The position numbers and the translations under genes were made by a program. Shown in pieces: positions 1 through 8,257 of a DNA stretch of 64,000 bases. How positions within the stretch are numbered: the first letter of the stretch is position 1; each line of letters starts with the position of its first letter. The stretch is from Chitinophaga sp. Ak27 (lineage in GTDB: Bacteria; Bacteroidota; Bacteroidia; Chitinophagales; Chitinophagaceae): positions 62,001 through 126,000 of the forward strand of contig NZ_JABAOB010000013.1 in NCBI RefSeq assembly GCF_012726295.1, in the 5' to 3' direction. The notes beneath the pieces are model-generated. The model was not told the origin of the DNA and searched no databases. It saw only the letters and a list, made by a program, of their open reading frames with translations.

Positions 1-702
1 GATAATGCGAAGGGCCAGCAGGGAGTTAAAAGATTCGGGTACTACCGTGGCGCTGGTGTCTTTATACCAAAGGCCGAAGCCTTTATCAGCTAATTGTTGC
101 CAGGGGAAAAATGCGCTGGGATCCACTTTCCTGCCGGGAGCAATATCTCCGTGACCTACAAAATTAGCAGCGGGAATGTTATAGCGGTGCTGAAGCGTAT
201 CCAGTAACACCAGCAGGCTGCTGATCTGGGCGGAATCGAAGGGTTCCTTACCGTTATTGTCCAGCTCTATTCCTATAGAAGAAGAGTTGATATCTGTGAG
301 GTTGCCCCATTTGGCAACGCCTCCGTGCCAGGCACGGAGATAATCATTCAGCATGTGATGAATGGTTCCGTTACGGCATATCACATAGTGCGCACTTACC
401 TGTGTTTTTTGCAGGGTAAATGTTTTCAGTGTTTGTTCACATGAATTCTGAGCAGTATGATGTATGATCACCAAGTTGGGCTTACGCATATTAAAGTTCA
501 CCGTTCCTACCCAGGAGGGAGCGGCTATGCCATTAGCGCCGGCAAGGGCCCCGGGTTGTTCCCGCAAGACTTTCGCATAGGATTTAGCCGAATGCCGGTA
601 TTCCTTATTAGTGGCGGCATAAGGGTTACGGGCGCAATACGTAGCGCCAAAAACTACTGCTGCGAGGCAGCTAAATCGTATAAAGAAAGAGATGGTTTTC
701 AT
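1..702 (-). CDS. N-acetylmuramoyl-L-alanine amidase (AmpD/PGRP-like), 3' end outside window
   Basis: This gene is read on the minus strand from an ATG at 700-702 and runs off the left edge, so its C-terminus is missing. The protein starts with a hydrophobic signal segment (MKTISFFIRFSCLAAVVFGA). It then shows the amidase_2 fold signatures: VIIHHTA (first zinc His), a WHGG segment, SIGIEL, and GHGDIAPGRKVDPSAFFPW carrying the second His and the catalytic-site residues. Family members cleave the amide bond between muramic acid and the stem peptide. Here the signal segment points to action in the periplasm or outer membrane rather than to cytosolic AmpD recycling. It is divergent from the acyltransferase gene that follows. 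Confidence 0.88.
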   Translation of the reverse strand, partial: MKTISFFIRFSCLAAVVFGATYCARNPYAATNKEYRHSAKSYAKVLREQPGALAGANGIAAPSWVGTVNFNMRKPNLVIIHHTAQNSCEQTLKTFTLQKTQVSAHYVICRNGTIHHMLNDYLRAWHGGVAKWGNLTDINSSSIGIELDNNGKEPFDSAQISSLLVLLDTLQHRYNIPAANFVGHGDIAPGRKVDPSAFFPWQQLADKGFGLWYKDTSATVVPESFNSLLALRII

Positions 703-855
703 ATGCTAACGTTAAAGTTTAACAAACATGCCTGGATAAAGATACTAAATGAATGGAGGAATCGTTTTTTTCACGGATACTATGAAAAGTGTGCTATAAA
801 CCATATATTTACGTTTTCAGTAATACTTTTCGGAGTATCAAAAACCTGTGCCATA

Positions 856-1746
856 TTGTCTGCTATTGCCTACTACTTACTGTTACCACTGATCTACGCG
901 TTATCGCTACTGCCATTTCGTGTACTTTACCTGGTTGCTGACACGGTGTACGTGTTGTTATATTATGTGTTGGGCTACCGTAAAAAGGTAGTACTTGCCA
1001 ACCTGCGGAATTCGTTCCCGGAAAAAAGTGAAAAGGAAATTCATCGTATCTGCAAGGATTTTTATCATTATCTCTGCGATCTTTTCCTGGAAACGTTCAA
1101 AACGCTAACCATCAGCAAAACGGCGATGGTGAAGCATTGCAGTTTTACGCCTGCAACGGTGGAGCTGTTTAAGCGCCTGGCGGCCGAAAAGAAGAGCGCG
1201 GTGCTGGTGATGGGCCATAAAGGCAACTGGGAATGGGCCGGTAATACCTTTAGTATATTGTGCCCGCAACAGTTGTATGTGATCTATCATCCGCTGGCCA
1301 ATAAACATTTCAACGGTCTCATGTACCGCATGCGCACCCGCTTTGGCACGAAGCTGATTGCGATGCAGGATACTTTCCGCGACATGGTGCAAAACCGCCA
1401 TGAAGTCAATGCGACCGCCTTTATTGCAGACCAGGCGCCACAGCCCAAAACAGCGCAGTGGCTTACCTTCCTGCACCAGGACACACCTGTATTCAAAGGC
1501 ACTGAGAAAATTGCCCAGAAAATGAATTACCCGGTAGTGTATGTGACTGTTACACGCGAAAGAAGGGGTTACTACACCGTATCGGCTGAAATACTGACGG
1601 CCACACCTGCCGACGAAAAAGAAGGTGCTATCACGATAGCGCATACACGTAAGCTGGAAGAAGATATTGTAGCACAACCGTCTACCTGGCTGTGGTCGCA
1701 CAAAAGGTGGAAACATAAACGGGCAGCCGTTACAACAGAATCATAA
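856..1746 (+). CDS. Lysophospholipid/lipid A acyltransferase (LpxL/HtrB family)
   Basis: The product (about 296 residues) is a membrane-anchored acyltransferase of the lipid A biosynthesis family. It opens with an N-terminal hydrophobic helix (LLLPLIYALSLLPF) and carries the HxxxxE catalytic box in MGHKGNWEW, followed by IADQAP and FKGTEKIAQ blocks typical of HtrB/LpxL. The family transfers secondary acyl chains to the lipid A precursor at the inner membrane. The frame stays open upstream to 457, but that part is antisense to the amidase gene and has no family similarity. I therefore place the start at the TTG at 856, with an ATG at 703 as the alternative. The desaturase gene follows 40 nt downstream, so the two may share a membrane-lipid role. 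Confidence 0.85.
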   Translation: MSAIAYYLLLPLIYALSLLPFRVLYLVADTVYVLLYYVLGYRKKVVLANLRNSFPEKSEKEIHRICKDFYHYLCDLFLETFKTLTISKTAMVKHCSFTPATVELFKRLAAEKKSAVLVMGHKGNWEWAGNTFSILCPQQLYVIYHPLANKHFNGLMYRMRTRFGTKLIAMQDTFRDMVQNRHEVNATAFIADQAPQPKTAQWLTFLHQDTPVFKGTEKIAQKMNYPVVYVTVTRERRGYYTVSAEILTATPADEKEGAITIAHTRKLEEDIVAQPSTWLWSHKRWKHKRAAVTTES

Positions 1747-1786
1747 GCAACTATTTAGACACGATTATCCTACAACGAATATTGTT

Positions 1787-2815
1787 ATGCTGGAAGGGAA
1801 AGAACTGATCCTGGCTACCAAGCCATATGCATGTGAACACAGGGCCAAAAGCTGGCTATTGACGCTCTCTACATTAGCAATACTGATAGTATCGCTTACG
1901 GGTACGCTGGTACTCCCCTACCTGATCCTGAGGATATTGGCCAGTGTTCTTTCTGGGCTGCTGATTGTACGCATGTTTGTAATTTATCATGATCATCAGC
2001 ATCACGCTATTTTACACCACTCTGCCATCGCAGAAGCGATCATGCTGACTTTCGGCATTTATGTGCTGGCACCTTCCAGTATATGGAAACGCTCGCATGA
2101 TTATCACCATAAGCATAACTCAAAATTATTCAGTGCCAGTATAGGTTCCTACCCCATTATTACCCGTAAAAAATTTGAGTCCATCACGGCGTCAGAGCGG
2201 CGTAGCTATCTTTTCAGCCGCCATCCGCTTACTATCGCAGCTGGCTACCTGTCGATGTTTATGCTGGGCATGTGTATACAGTCATTTATGAGCAGTCCCA
2301 AAAAGCATATCGACTCCTTAATAGCGCTGCTGATCCACCTGGGCGGTAGCGTGGCGGTGTGTTATTTCTGGGGATGGGAAAGCTGGCTGCTTTTTATTGT
2401 AGTGCCATTTACCATTGCGTGTGGACTGGGCGCCTACCTATTTTATGCCCAGCATAATTTCCCCGGTGTTACGTTTAATGTCAACCAGGAATGGTGCTAT
2501 GATAAAGCGGCTTTGCTCTCTTCCAGCTATATGGTGATGAACCCGGTCATGAAATGGTTTACCGGCAATATTGGCTATCATCATATCCATCACCTCAATG
2601 CCCGCATTCCTTTTTATCGCTTGCCAGAGGTGATGCAAAACATCCCGGTCTTACAGCATGCCAAAGTTACGTCGCTCGGCTTTCGGGATGTGTTTGCCTG
2701 CTTTCGGCTCAAAGTATGGGATCCGGAGCAGGACAAGATGATCAGTTTACGGGAGGTTCGTTCTATGAGGTCGGTGTCGCCGATGCAGAAGCCCGATCCT
2801 GCAATAGTTGCCTGA
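1787..2815 (+). CDS. Fatty acid desaturase family membrane protein
   Basis: The 342-residue protein shows the three histidine boxes of membrane di-iron desaturases: HDHQHH near residue 68, HDYHHKH near 105 and GYHHIHHLN near 265. They are separated by long hydrophobic segments that would form the membrane domain. Family members introduce double bonds or hydroxyl groups into acyl chains or carotenoids using O2. The exact substrate cannot be told from the sequence. It starts 40 nt after the acyltransferase on the same strand. Its last 53 nt overlap the 3' end of the convergent DJ-1/PfpI gene. Confidence 0.85.
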   Translation: MLEGKELILATKPYACEHRAKSWLLTLSTLAILIVSLTGTLVLPYLILRILASVLSGLLIVRMFVIYHDHQHHAILHHSAIAEAIMLTFGIYVLAPSSIWKRSHDYHHKHNSKLFSASIGSYPIITRKKFESITASERRSYLFSRHPLTIAAGYLSMFMLGMCIQSFMSSPKKHIDSLIALLIHLGGSVAVCYFWGWESWLLFIVVPFTIACGLGAYLFYAQHNFPGVTFNVNQEWCYDKAALLSSSYMVMNPVMKWFTGNIGYHHIHHLNARIPFYRLPEVMQNIPVLQHAKVTSLGFRDVFACFRLKVWDPEQDKMISLREVRSMRSVSPMQKPDPAIVA

Positions 2816-3470
2816 TAATTTTCTTCCTGGCTTCCAGCATAGGCTGGGTCAGTTCTTTCGCTTTTTGCAACACCGGTAATCCTGCTGTATGCGGGGAGCC
2901 TGCTCTGAAAGGAGGTTCAGGGTTATATTCCAACTGCAGTTGTATTATCCTGGCCATTTCCTCACCGCCCACCAGGGCAGTGAGCACCAGTCCGAAATCG
3001 ATGCCGGCGGTAACACCACCGCCGGTGATCCTGTTGCCATCCCGCACTACCCGCGCTTCCACGGTTTCCACGCCAAACATTCGCAATAGTTCCAGCGATC
3101 GCCAATGCGTCGTTGCCTTATAGCCGTTCAACAAGCCTGCCGCCGCCAGCACCAGTGCACCGGTGCATACCGACGTAAAATATTTTGCTTTTCCGGCCTG
3201 CTGTTGCAAAAACTGTAATACATTGGTATTGGTGAGCAATGCGTTGATCCCGCGACCACCCGGCACAAAAATAATATCCAGCTGAGGGCAATCCGCCATC
3301 GCTATTTCAGCCTGCAGGGTCAATCCACCTTCCGCCCGGAGCGATGCTGTATTTTCTCCGATGGTAATAACTTCAAAACACGGCGCCTTCACAAATACGT
3401 CGTAAGGGCCTGTAAAATCGAGGATAGTCAGATCCGGGAAGAGTAACATCCCCACTTTTAATTTTTGCAT
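2763..3470 (-). CDS. DJ-1/PfpI family protein (class I glutamine amidotransferase-like)
   Basis: The protein (about 235 residues) shows the DJ-1/PfpI fold: VGMLLFPDLTILDFTGPYDVF at the N-terminus, IIFVPGGRG, then the nucleophile elbow TSVCTGALVLAAAGLL with its Cys, and TTHW. This arrangement resembles isonitrile hydratase-like proteins and the sensor half of GlxA-type regulators, but no AraC domain follows. The frame is open to 3608, but the extra 46 residues lie outside the family, so I use the ATG at 3468-3470. It lies downstream of the aldo/keto reductase on the same strand and its end overlaps the desaturase gene. Confidence 0.85.
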   Translation of the reverse strand: MQKLKVGMLLFPDLTILDFTGPYDVFVKAPCFEVITIGENTASLRAEGGLTLQAEIAMADCPQLDIIFVPGGRGINALLTNTNVLQFLQQQAGKAKYFTSVCTGALVLAAAGLLNGYKATTHWRSLELLRMFGVETVEARVVRDGNRITGGGVTAGIDFGLVLTALVGGEEMARIIQLQLEYNPEPPFRAGSPHTAGLPVLQKAKELTQPMLEARKKIIRQLLQDRASASATPTS

Positions 3471-3610
3471 ACATGGAAGTTTAAACGCGATACAATAATA
3501 CTGCAGTCTGCTGTAAAGAGGAAGCAGCCATTGCTGCAAGATACCATGGGTACTATTCATCACAAAGGACAAATCCTGGAATCCATACATCGCAGCAGCA
3601 TCGGCCATTT

Positions 3611-4507
3611 CTAGCGATGTTGCTCATATTTATTGATCGGAACTGCCAGGCGTAATGCTGCCAGCTCACTGTCCGATAGCGCCGGCGCTGATACCGCCCG
3701 GATCGCATCTTCCAGTTGTGACCGGGTGCGTATGCCAACAACAGCGCTGCTCACCACAGGTTGTTGCAATACAAAGCGAAGTGCGGTTTGTGCGGCGTCT
3801 CTTTCCGGGATACTCTCTTGCCGGATAGCTTCCGCTGCCCTGGCCACCTCTTCTGCGGAGTAGCCGAGATAAGGAGCGGCTGGCTTATTCACCAGTAAAC
3901 CCTTGGCAACGCTGCCCCGCGCCAGTACGCCAATATTATTTTCCAACAACAAAGGGAAGGCACTTTCTTCCGGACGCCGGTCCAGCAGGCTATATTGCAT
4001 CATTACGCTCACGATATGCGAGCATTGTACGTATTCGCGAATCACGTTCGGCCGGATGGATGAAATACCATAATACCTGATTTTCCCTTGCTGCAACAAT
4101 GTTTCAAAGGCTGCGATGGTGTCATCAATCGGATCATCGAGGGTGCCTCCATGCAGCTGATACAGGTCTATGTAGTCTGTTTGAAGCCGCTTCAGGCTAG
4201 CTTCTACACTGCTGATGATATACGCTTTCCCAGGGTTCCAGTCCCAGCCACTCCCATCTGCTCTCCATTGATTCCCTACTTTGGTAGCAATCACCACATT
4301 GGATCTATGCCCCTGTAGTGCTTTCCCTACGCTCACTTCATTTTGTCCGTGATCATAAAGATCGGCTGTGTCAAAAAAATTAATACCCTGTTCAACTGCC
4401 TGGTGAATAAGATGGGCATTGTCAGCATCGCTGCCTGCAAGCGACATGCAGCCAAATCCGATTTCGCTGACAGAGAGTGTTGATTTTCCGAGGAGATGAT
4501 ATTGCAT
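3611..4507 (-). CDS. Aldo/keto reductase
   Basis: The 298-residue protein is an NADPH-dependent oxidoreductase of the aldo/keto reductase superfamily. The catalytic tetrad is visible: Asp and Tyr in FFDTADLYDHG, Lys in VIATKVG and His in LYQLHGG. The C-terminal SSAVVGIRTRSQLEDAI segment matches the cofactor-binding region. The length is typical for the short AKR11/AKR12-like members. The DJ-1/PfpI gene follows on the same strand, which would suit detoxification of reactive carbonyls, but that link is inference. Confidence 0.9.
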   Translation of the reverse strand: MQYHLLGKSTLSVSEIGFGCMSLAGSDADNAHLIHQAVEQGINFFDTADLYDHGQNEVSVGKALQGHRSNVVIATKVGNQWRADGSGWDWNPGKAYIISSVEASLKRLQTDYIDLYQLHGGTLDDPIDDTIAAFETLLQQGKIRYYGISSIRPNVIREYVQCSHIVSVMMQYSLLDRRPEESAFPLLLENNIGVLARGSVAKGLLVNKPAAPYLGYSAEEVARAAEAIRQESIPERDAAQTALRFVLQQPVVSSAVVGIRTRSQLEDAIRAVSAPALSDSELAALRLAVPINKYEQHR

Positions 4508-4638
4508 GATAACCGCGTTTTAATCTTGATACCTCAGCTAAAGTAAAGTTTTTCACGCTAAGGTTACCTCTTCCCCGGAATGTGCCGCCCGGCGGGATTC
4601 CGGATGGCAGTGCTTACCGGACAGGAGAAACAGGTAAT

Positions 4639-5276
4639 GGGCTGTTTTGACAAACAGCCCCCATATTAATTGTTACGTCCACCTCAAAAAAGCAGTTGTT
4701 CATGATCGCCTAACCACCTGTGTTGTACAACCAGGTAAAAAGTTTGGGCTGTCTGGAAAAACAGCCCGCCTTTTTTAGTATGTCCGATCCATCGTATTCA
4801 CTTCATGAGTAGTATGTTTGGTAAGGAAAATGGGACCAGCTAGACAGAAGGTCCCCTCCATTCCCAAATCAAATTCACACTTATGAAAACTCGTTCTTAT
4901 ATAGAAGACTACCCTATAGCAGTCCGATTTTTCTATAGAAAGGGACCGTCTGGAAAAACAGTCCCTGACTTCCGAATCAATCGCAGTATAAATAGTGATT
5001 TGTATCTACACTGGGATGTTAACATATGGCGATTACGACTATATAATTGACAATATGCCAGGGCATATTGATGTTTTCCTGATAGGGACCGCCTGGAAAA
5101 ACGGTCCATCAGCTAAGCTTCCATTGTATATTGTTGCACTCCAATAATTATTTCTGAGGGGATGATAAAACAGGGGGACTACCTGGATAAGTGGTCCCGG
5201 TCAGCAAGCGTCGCAAAGACTATTTCCTTTATCTCAATTTTCAGAAAAAGTTGGACTGCCTGGAAAAACAGCCCCT
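4639..5276. repeat. Six hairpins, five sharing an 8-nt CTGGAAAA-type loop
   Basis: Hairpins lie at 4639-4660, 4746-4767, 4942-4965, 5086-5107, 5175-5198 and 5253-5274. Five have the loop CTGGAAAA (CTGGATAA in the fifth), held by 6 to 8 bp stems of changing sequence such as GGGCTGT/ACAGCCC and GGGACTAC/GTGGTCCC. The stems keep pairing although their bases change, so structure rather than sequence seems conserved. The first copy has a different loop (TGAC) on a perfect 9-bp stem. Only the second is followed by a T-run (4771-4776), so most are not simple terminators. Confidence 0.75.
5051..5070. repeat. Perfect inverted repeat, 9-bp arms
   Basis: CAATATGCC and GGCATATTG flank a 2-nt AG centre. 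It lies between two of the CTGGAAAA hairpins and could be a protein-binding palindrome or a small hairpin. No neighbouring gene tells which. Confidence 0.6.
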
Positions 5277-5620
5277 TTTCAGTTGTATGTACTATTTCCC
5301 ATTATTGAAAGAAATTAGTGGTTAACAAACAATGAGGATTATGTTGATTACTGCATGGCAGCAGCATATAGTTGCTGTCGGTTAACAGACAGTAAAAAAA
5401 AGTATATCCCCGGTCAGTAGCCGGTTGTATATAAAGATTCCGGTAAAATCAGTTCAGTTCAAAAAAGAAAAGTTGATGATGATAATACCCTAGAAAAGTG
5501 CACGTTTGAAAACGTCTGCTGAATAAAAAAGACTGCATATGGGTTATGGTTTTTCGAATAAAAGAAAATGGCCAGTTGTTCAGGTGTGATGCACCATTAT
5601 GATATGTCGCTGTAAAACTA

Positions 5621-5741
5621 CACTGGTACATGCCTGTAATGCTACCAGAATACATGCTCATAATGCCATCCTGGCACATGTTATAATGCTATTCAGGTGC
5701 ATGGTTATAGTGCTATCCTGGTGCATGCTTATGAGTTGCTA
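5621..5741. repeat. Degenerate tandem repeat, about five units of 23-25 bp
   Basis: Units begin near 5621, 5646, 5671, 5694 and 5718. They share a core like CATGnTTATAATGCTATC preceded by CTGGTG or CAGGTG variants. The copies have diverged and differ in length by one or two bases. No gene crosses the region convincingly, so it is probably non-coding. Confidence 0.55.
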
Positions 5742-6245
5742 GCCAGCATATCCCTATATTACTGCGCAGCACTGCTACAATACATCATTGCAGCGTTCAT
5801 CGCCAGTATTTACAATGACAGTACCCTGGAAAATTTCTGTTAAAACACACTTGTATTGAAGTCTGCATTGGGGTTGATATCGCATGTAAAAAGCATTTAA
5901 TGGTCAATTATTTACTATAAAATTGGTTGGTTAACCTCTGTAATAACACCGCCAGTAACGGTAACAAAGGAAATGGCTACGGACAGTCTAAAAAATAGAT
6001 TTCGGGGTAATCTTTCAACGATTATTATCGTTATAATGCAAAGGTAGGGAGAAATAACACCAGGAGATCACCTATCAGTGCTATTATTTCAATGAACGGG
6101 AATGAATATTTTCAAGAATGCTGAATAAAATGGCGATAACAGGTATGAAAAAAAATTGTATAAAGGCGATGCCTGGTTCTGGTAAATCAACCGTATATTC
6201 AATGATATCATTTCACATATACTTTAACGTTAGTAGTCCTATCTC

Positions 6246-7199
6246 ATGCAACAACAAGTAACAGGCGCCTTTTATGGTATCGCTATAGGCGACGCACTGG
6301 GCGTACCGGTAGAATTCAAAACGCGTAGTTATCTCTCTGAAAACCCTATTACTGCCCTTACCGGCTATGGCAGCTGGAACCAGCCACCCGGCACTTTTTC
6401 TGATGATGCCTCCCTCACTTTTTGTACCGCGGAAAGCCTGATCAACGGCTACGATATCCATGCAATGGCCCGGACATTTGTACAATGGGCGCAACATGGA
6501 TACTGGGGTGCCCACAATGAAGTATTTGACATTGGCCATACTACACGCAGGGCGCTGCAACGCGTAGCGGCAGGCACCGATCCGTTGATCAGCGGCGGAT
6601 TTGAAGAATTCGAGAATGGCAACGGTTCCCTGATGCGCATGATGCCGATCGCCTTTTTCCTGTTAAACGAAAATGACATCCACCTGCGTTACCTGTTGGT
6701 AAAAGAAGTATCCGGCATCACCCACCAGCATTTCCGGTCCGTACTGGGCTGCTTTATATATGTAGAATTCCTCCGTGCCCTGATTACCGGTAAAAATCTG
6801 CCTGACGCCTATGTACAGATGCAACGCACAGTAAATGCCTATCTGAGCAATCAGTCCTTTAACCCGTCTGAAATCAAATACTATGAGCGGGTTTTACAAC
6901 AAAACATAGCTACCCTGTCTGACGAATGGATGTACAGTTCCGGCTATGTGGTACATACGCTGGAAAGCGCACTCTGGAGCCTTTTACGTACAGATAATTA
7001 CCGCGACTGTGTACTAACCGCGGTCAACCTGGGCGGAGATACAGATACTACTGCCGCGGTGGCCGGAGCTGCCGCCGGGCTGTACTATAGCATTGACCAG
7101 CTTCCGGCAGAATGGGTACACCAGGTGGTAAAATCATGGGAAATAGGGCAGCTCGCCCAGCGATTTGCTGCCACCATTAATACCGCCAGTGCCCAATAG
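6246..7199 (+). CDS. ADP-ribosylglycohydrolase family protein
   Basis: The 317-residue protein belongs to the DraG/ARH-like family that removes ADP-ribose from proteins or small molecules using two metal ions. The N-terminal GAFYGIAIGDALGVPVEF block, the acidic GTFSDDASLT segment (usually DDT, part of the metal site) and the C-terminal LGGDTDTTAAVAGAAAG motif with its metal-binding aspartates are all present. It is cytosolic with no signal peptide. It stands alone after the repeat-rich gap, and no ADP-ribosyltransferase partner is visible nearby. Confidence 0.9.
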   Translation: MQQQVTGAFYGIAIGDALGVPVEFKTRSYLSENPITALTGYGSWNQPPGTFSDDASLTFCTAESLINGYDIHAMARTFVQWAQHGYWGAHNEVFDIGHTTRRALQRVAAGTDPLISGGFEEFENGNGSLMRMMPIAFFLLNENDIHLRYLLVKEVSGITHQHFRSVLGCFIYVEFLRALITGKNLPDAYVQMQRTVNAYLSNQSFNPSEIKYYERVLQQNIATLSDEWMYSSGYVVHTLESALWSLLRTDNYRDCVLTAVNLGGDTDTTAAVAGAAAGLYYSIDQLPAEWVHQVVKSWEIGQLAQRFAATINTASAQ

Positions 7200-7332
7200 C
7201 TGGCAACGGGGAAACCGGCCGCATTTTTGCTTACTATCGTTTACCAGTTAAACTTTCCTCCTGTTTTCAAGTCTAATAATTGGTTGAAAAATAGGAGCAT
7301 TGATGAGACGATTACTACTTAATGTTAAGAAA

Positions 7333-8190
7333 ATGAAAAACAGATGCTATATACTGTTTGTGCTAGTAGGCCTCTTAGGCACATTTTCAGTAAGCAGCGC
7401 TTACGCCCAGCGATTTGGCGGCGGCCATGGCGGCGGCGGAAGTCATTTTGGGGGTGGTCGCTCCGGCTTTGGCGGAAGTGGACGGGTATATTCCGCTCCA
7501 CGCATGTCTTCTCCCCGGATTTCAGCTCCTATTAACAGAGGTTATTATCATGGTTCCGGCTATACCGGACGGGTATATGTAGGAGGACATTACTATGGAA
7601 GACCTTACTACCGCTACAGGTATAGGTATCCTTACTATAACCCGTTCTATCCCCCTTTAGGCTTGTATGTATCTACACTGCCTTTTGGTTACTTCTCACT
7701 GGGAGCCGCTTTCGGCCCTATGTATTACTACGGCGGCAGCTATTATCAATCTACCGGCGATGACAGGGGATATAAAGTAGTGGAAGCTCCAATAGGCGCA
7801 GCAGTGCCTAACCTTCCCGAGGGAGCCCAGGAAATACAGGTAGACGGAAATACCTATTATGAACTGAACGGCACCTATTACCAGGAAACCATGACAGACA
7901 ACGGCAGACGTTATGTGGTGGTAGGGAAAAATGGTAAAATAGGCGACAAAACAGTGACAATCACGAACGATCAGGGAAATAATAGCAATACAGCCCCCAA
8001 CAACAACGCTGGCAACAACAATCCAGACAACGATCTGATTTCCCAGTTGCCGGACAACTGCCACACCGTGAATATCAACGGTCAACAGTACTTTTTGTCA
8101 CCAGACGGCATGTATTATCAACCTGTTTTAAACAGTGATAATTCTGTAGCGGGATACAAAGTGGTTGGTAAAATGAATGCCGATAATTAA
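7333..8190 (+). CDS. Secreted Gly/Tyr-rich protein with repeated DUF6515-type segments
   Basis: The product (about 285 residues) has a signal peptide (MKNRCYILFVLVGLLG ... SSAYAQ) followed by a Gly/His-rich stretch (RFGGGHGGGG) and a Tyr/Arg/Pro-rich stretch. Then come two copies of a short unit seen in cell-surface proteins of Bacteroidota: LPEGAQEIQVDGNTYYELNGTYYQE and LPDNCHTVNINGQQYFLSPDGMYYQP. These resemble what is annotated as DUF6515; the family name is from memory. The function is unknown. The ATG at 7333 directly precedes the signal peptide. A strong terminator follows the stop codon. Confidence 0.75.
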   Translation: MKNRCYILFVLVGLLGTFSVSSAYAQRFGGGHGGGGSHFGGGRSGFGGSGRVYSAPRMSSPRISAPINRGYYHGSGYTGRVYVGGHYYGRPYYRYRYRYPYYNPFYPPLGLYVSTLPFGYFSLGAAFGPMYYYGGSYYQSTGDDRGYKVVEAPIGAAVPNLPEGAQEIQVDGNTYYELNGTYYQETMTDNGRRYVVVGKNGKIGDKTVTITNDQGNNSNTAPNNNAGNNNPDNDLISQLPDNCHTVNINGQQYFLSPDGMYYQPVLNSDNSVAGYKVVGKMNADN

Positions 8191-8217
8191 CTTACAACAG
8201 TTATACCCTATAACAAG

Positions 8218-8246
8218 GAGCCGGTTATTAAACCGGCTCTTTTTTT
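8218..8246 (+). terminator. Rho-independent terminator after the Gly-rich protein gene
   Basis: GAGCCGGTT (8218-8226) pairs with AACCGGCTC (8231-8239) across an ATTA loop and is followed by seven T. It lies between two convergent genes and ends transcription of the plus-strand gene. Confidence 0.9.
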
Positions 8247-8257
8247 CCATATACCAG

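Larger units (their letters stand above)
4508..6245. other. 1.7 kb gene-free region with hairpin family and degenerate repeats
   Basis: I see no credible gene here. The short frames have no recognisable motif and cross the repeats. The stretch holds the CTGGAAAA hairpin family (4639-5276), other isolated inverted repeats (4716-4736 and 5051-5070) and an A+T-rich degenerate tandem repeat (5621-5741). The final 200 bases should carry the promoter of the ADP-ribosylglycohydrolase gene. Confidence 0.6.

Noticed and set aside
457..855. Long N-terminal extension of the acyltransferase frame
   Set aside because: It lies antisense to the amidase gene, lacks family similarity and would displace the natural N-terminal membrane helix.
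3471..3608. 46-residue N-terminal extension of the DJ-1/PfpI protein
   Set aside because: The extension precedes the conserved first strand of the family and includes no conserved features.
4639..5276. The hairpin family as a CRISPR array
   Set aside because: Spacing is irregular (about 80 to 200 bp), each unit is an inverted repeat with changing stems, and intervening pieces vary in length.
5449..5679. 76-codon minus-strand frame in the repeat region
   Set aside because: It overlaps the degenerate tandem repeat and has no coding-like features.
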